Positions 62,556-64,000 of a stretch of 64,000 nucleotides of DNA are shown one piece after another; the stretch's first letter is position 1; each line of letters opens with the position of its first letter. The notes below the pieces were generated by a model. It saw only the letters and a list, made by a program, of their open reading frames with translations, did no database searches and was not told the DNA's origin. Made by a program: the position numbers and the translations under genes. Source of the stretch: CAYYMH01 sp964472785 (GTDB lineage Bacteria; Zhuqueibacterota; Zhuqueibacteria; Thermofontimicrobiales; Thermofontimicrobiaceae); contig CAYYMH010000016.1 of assembly GCA_964472785.1 (NCBI GenBank), forward strand, positions 1 to 64,000. Reading direction: 5' to 3'.

Positions 62556-64000
62556 TCAACGAATTAATAACATTTTAATTATACTCGCCTTTTGGTCGGT
62601 TGATAGTCCTGCAAAATACAATCCCGAACTGACCGGCTGACCAAATCGGTCGGTTCCGTTCCAATGAACTGAATAACTGCCCGGAAAGAATTTTTTATCA
62701 AACAACTGCTCAACGAGCTGTCCCCGAATGTTGTAAATTTTCAAACTCACGAATCCGGTTTTCTCGATACTGAAGTGGATGTTCGTTGATGGATTAAACG
62801 GATTAGGGTAATTTTGAAATATTTCATATTTTTTCGTTTTGACATCAGTCCCGATAACTTTGGTATGGGTTGGAACAAATAAAAATTGATCTTCAGACGT
62901 CGCCGGGTATTTATACTCCAAATAAATCTGATCTCCGCTGTCGACAATACTTTGCCCGCTTTTGAACGAAAGGAAAACTTCTACGATAAGATCCTCCCAA
63001 ACAAGTGGCTGATTCAAATAAATCTGTCCGGTTTCATCGTATGGTGTCTTAAAAATGTAAATCAATTCTCCGGGCTGCCACTGACTATCTGGAACGGCTC
63101 GGTACTCGTTTTCTAAAAAGCCCGCATTTAATAAAGACACACGTTGACTGTTTTCCAGTTGCCACACATTAAATGGACACGGAAAAAATCCATCAGGTCC
63201 ATCATTAGGAAAACTTATCATCCGAAATGCGGACTGTCCATTCGGGTTTCCGACAACCCCATTGGAATCAATCTCGTTAACAAACTCGAGCTCGATCAAT
63301 TTTGGAAAATCATCTCCTTTTATCCGAGTAAATATGTGCCCGCTTTTCTTTATCCGACCATTTTCATCAACATCTTCAAACGCGCAGGGATGTCCATTTG
63401 GAGACTCCTGGCATGTCCCTTCAAACCCTCCGTGTGGTAAAAAAGCCTCGATTACTTTAAATCCGTCCGTAACCGGAAGGTTATAACCAAATTGTTCTGG
63501 CGGAGTCTGATTTTCGAGCAGAGTGTCATTGATCGTCTGGTCAATAAGATGGAACATTTTTTCATTAAATGGGCTTATCGAATCACTAACAGCAATGAGA
63601 TATTGATGGTTCTTTAAAACGGCTGTGTCAATTATTCGTATTTTGAACATTGCTTTACTTTTTCCGGATATTTTATTCGGAATGATAATATCATGATCGA
63701 GCTCAAACGGGACGACATTTAAGCTAAACCAATTTTCATGTGACCATTGATGGTTTTTATCATCATGAATAATCGCGTCAAAATAAATCCTCGTTGTATC
63801 GTTTTCCGCCTGAAATTCATAGTAACTCGTTTCATCGCCATGAATGTACTCCGTGCTGTCAATTTCACCTGCAGCCAAATCGTTAAAGAAAAAATGTCTG
63901 TTCTGTGAGCTGATGACATCTCCTTTCGGATAAATAAAAATATTTGCCATATCGAAATCAAAGCCACTATTATTTTTGACCTCAAAATTCAATCGTACAT
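62556..64000 (-). CDS. Secreted protein with type IX-style sorting domain, 5' end missing
   Basis: The frame is open to the right window edge (before the TTG at 63992 it continues VR), so the start lies outside and this is a C-terminal fragment of at least 480 residues. The visible part is beta-rich with no catalytic motif that I recognise: NNSGFDFDMANIFIYP, SWxxE and ILIxYP-like strands, and a Cys-containing HGGFEGTCQESPNGHPCAF loop. It ends in a typical sorting domain (about the last 85 residues) with IFQNYPNPFNPSTNIHFSI, VSLKIYNIRGQLVEQLF and SGLYFAGLSTDQKASI. It is likely secreted by the same type IX-like route as the giant repeat protein and the S8 protease. Function of the N-terminal part is unknown. 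Confidence 0.82.
   Translation of the reverse strand, partial: VRLNFEVKNNSGFDFDMANIFIYPKGDVISSQNRHFFFNDLAAGEIDSTEYIHGDETSYYEFQAENDTTRIYFDAIIHDDKNHQWSHENWFSLNVVPFELDHDIIIPNKISGKSKAMFKIRIIDTAVLKNHQYLIAVSDSISPFNEKMFHLIDQTINDTLLENQTPPEQFGYNLPVTDGFKVIEAFLPHGGFEGTCQESPNGHPCAFEDVDENGRIKKSGHIFTRIKGDDFPKLIELEFVNEIDSNGVVGNPNGQSAFRMISFPNDGPDGFFPCPFNVWQLENSQRVSLLNAGFLENEYRAVPDSQWQPGELIYIFKTPYDETGQIYLNQPLVWEDLIVEVFLSFKSGQSIVDSGDQIYLEYKYPATSEDQFLFVPTHTKVIGTDVKTKKYEIFQNYPNPFNPSTNIHFSIEKTGFVSLKIYNIRGQLVEQLFDKKFFPGSYSVHWNGTDRFGQPVSSGLYFAGLSTDQKASIIKMLLIR

Overview
The window looks like a chromosomal segment of a Gram-negative bacterium of the FCB superphylum, most likely a KSB1/Calditrichota-type candidate lineage. 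This is inferred from three proteins with C-terminal type IX-style sorting domains (NYPNPF motifs near 15,800, 47,840 and 62,800), many lipoproteins, an MglA/roadblock GTPase module, very large TPR/CHAT and Ig-repeat proteins, and intergenic hairpin repeats beside an IS200-like gene. No rRNA, tRNA or CRISPR array was seen.

1-15,341 (all minus strand) is an exopolysaccharide/capsule locus. In transcription order it holds an SLBB outer-membrane export protein, a Wzz/GNVR chain-length protein, UDP-GlcNAc 2-epimerase, a DegT-type aminotransferase, a Wzi-like barrel, a Wzx flippase, an AlkP-superfamily phosphodiesterase, a GT2 glycosyltransferase, a Wzy-type polymerase and the start of a GT4 glycosyltransferase that runs off the left edge. 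Two mobile or repeat islands interrupt it. One is a tandem array of ~282-bp units, each with four small hairpins, abutting an IS200-like Y1 transposase (4,139-5,942). The other is a palindrome-rich spacer (10,583-10,922). The polymerase and GT4 are much AT-richer than the genes beside them.

15,505-27,225 holds a 3,231-residue secreted protein (two FnIII domains, 28 copies of a ~97-residue Ig-like repeat, a sorting domain) and, upstream, a receiver-less sigma-54 activator. Weak -24/-12-like sites precede both genes. 27,226-32,614 carries an ECF-type ATPase overlapping a dGTPase gene, a TPR-thioredoxin lipoprotein with an SxxC active site, a Rossmann/DUF2520 protein, and a small lipoprotein with its own promoter and terminator.

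32,760-41,240 encodes the most unusual protein: a 2,826-residue PD40 propeller-TPR-CHAT-TPR-CHAT protein. Its first CHAT domain has lost the His/Cys dyad, the second keeps it, and the N-terminus looks like an export signal. Envelope-type small proteins (DUF1318, DUF948, YtxH) follow it on the map.

43,162-64,000 holds a patatin phospholipase, a NatAB-like ABC exporter, a DUF985 cupin, a flavodoxin-like lipoprotein, a secreted S8 protease, PriA, a metallophosphoesterase followed by the roadblock-MglA-roadblock cluster, a single-chain type IIG/ISP-like restriction-modification enzyme, a UMF1-type MFS transporter with a probable N-terminal frame break, a membrane protein with a degenerate spermidine-synthase domain and TPRs, and a truncated sorting-domain protein at the right edge.

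Taken together the region is dominated by cell-surface functions: capsule synthesis and export, a giant adhesin-like protein, secreted protease(s) and lipoproteins. Housekeeping genes (priA, dgt) lie between them.
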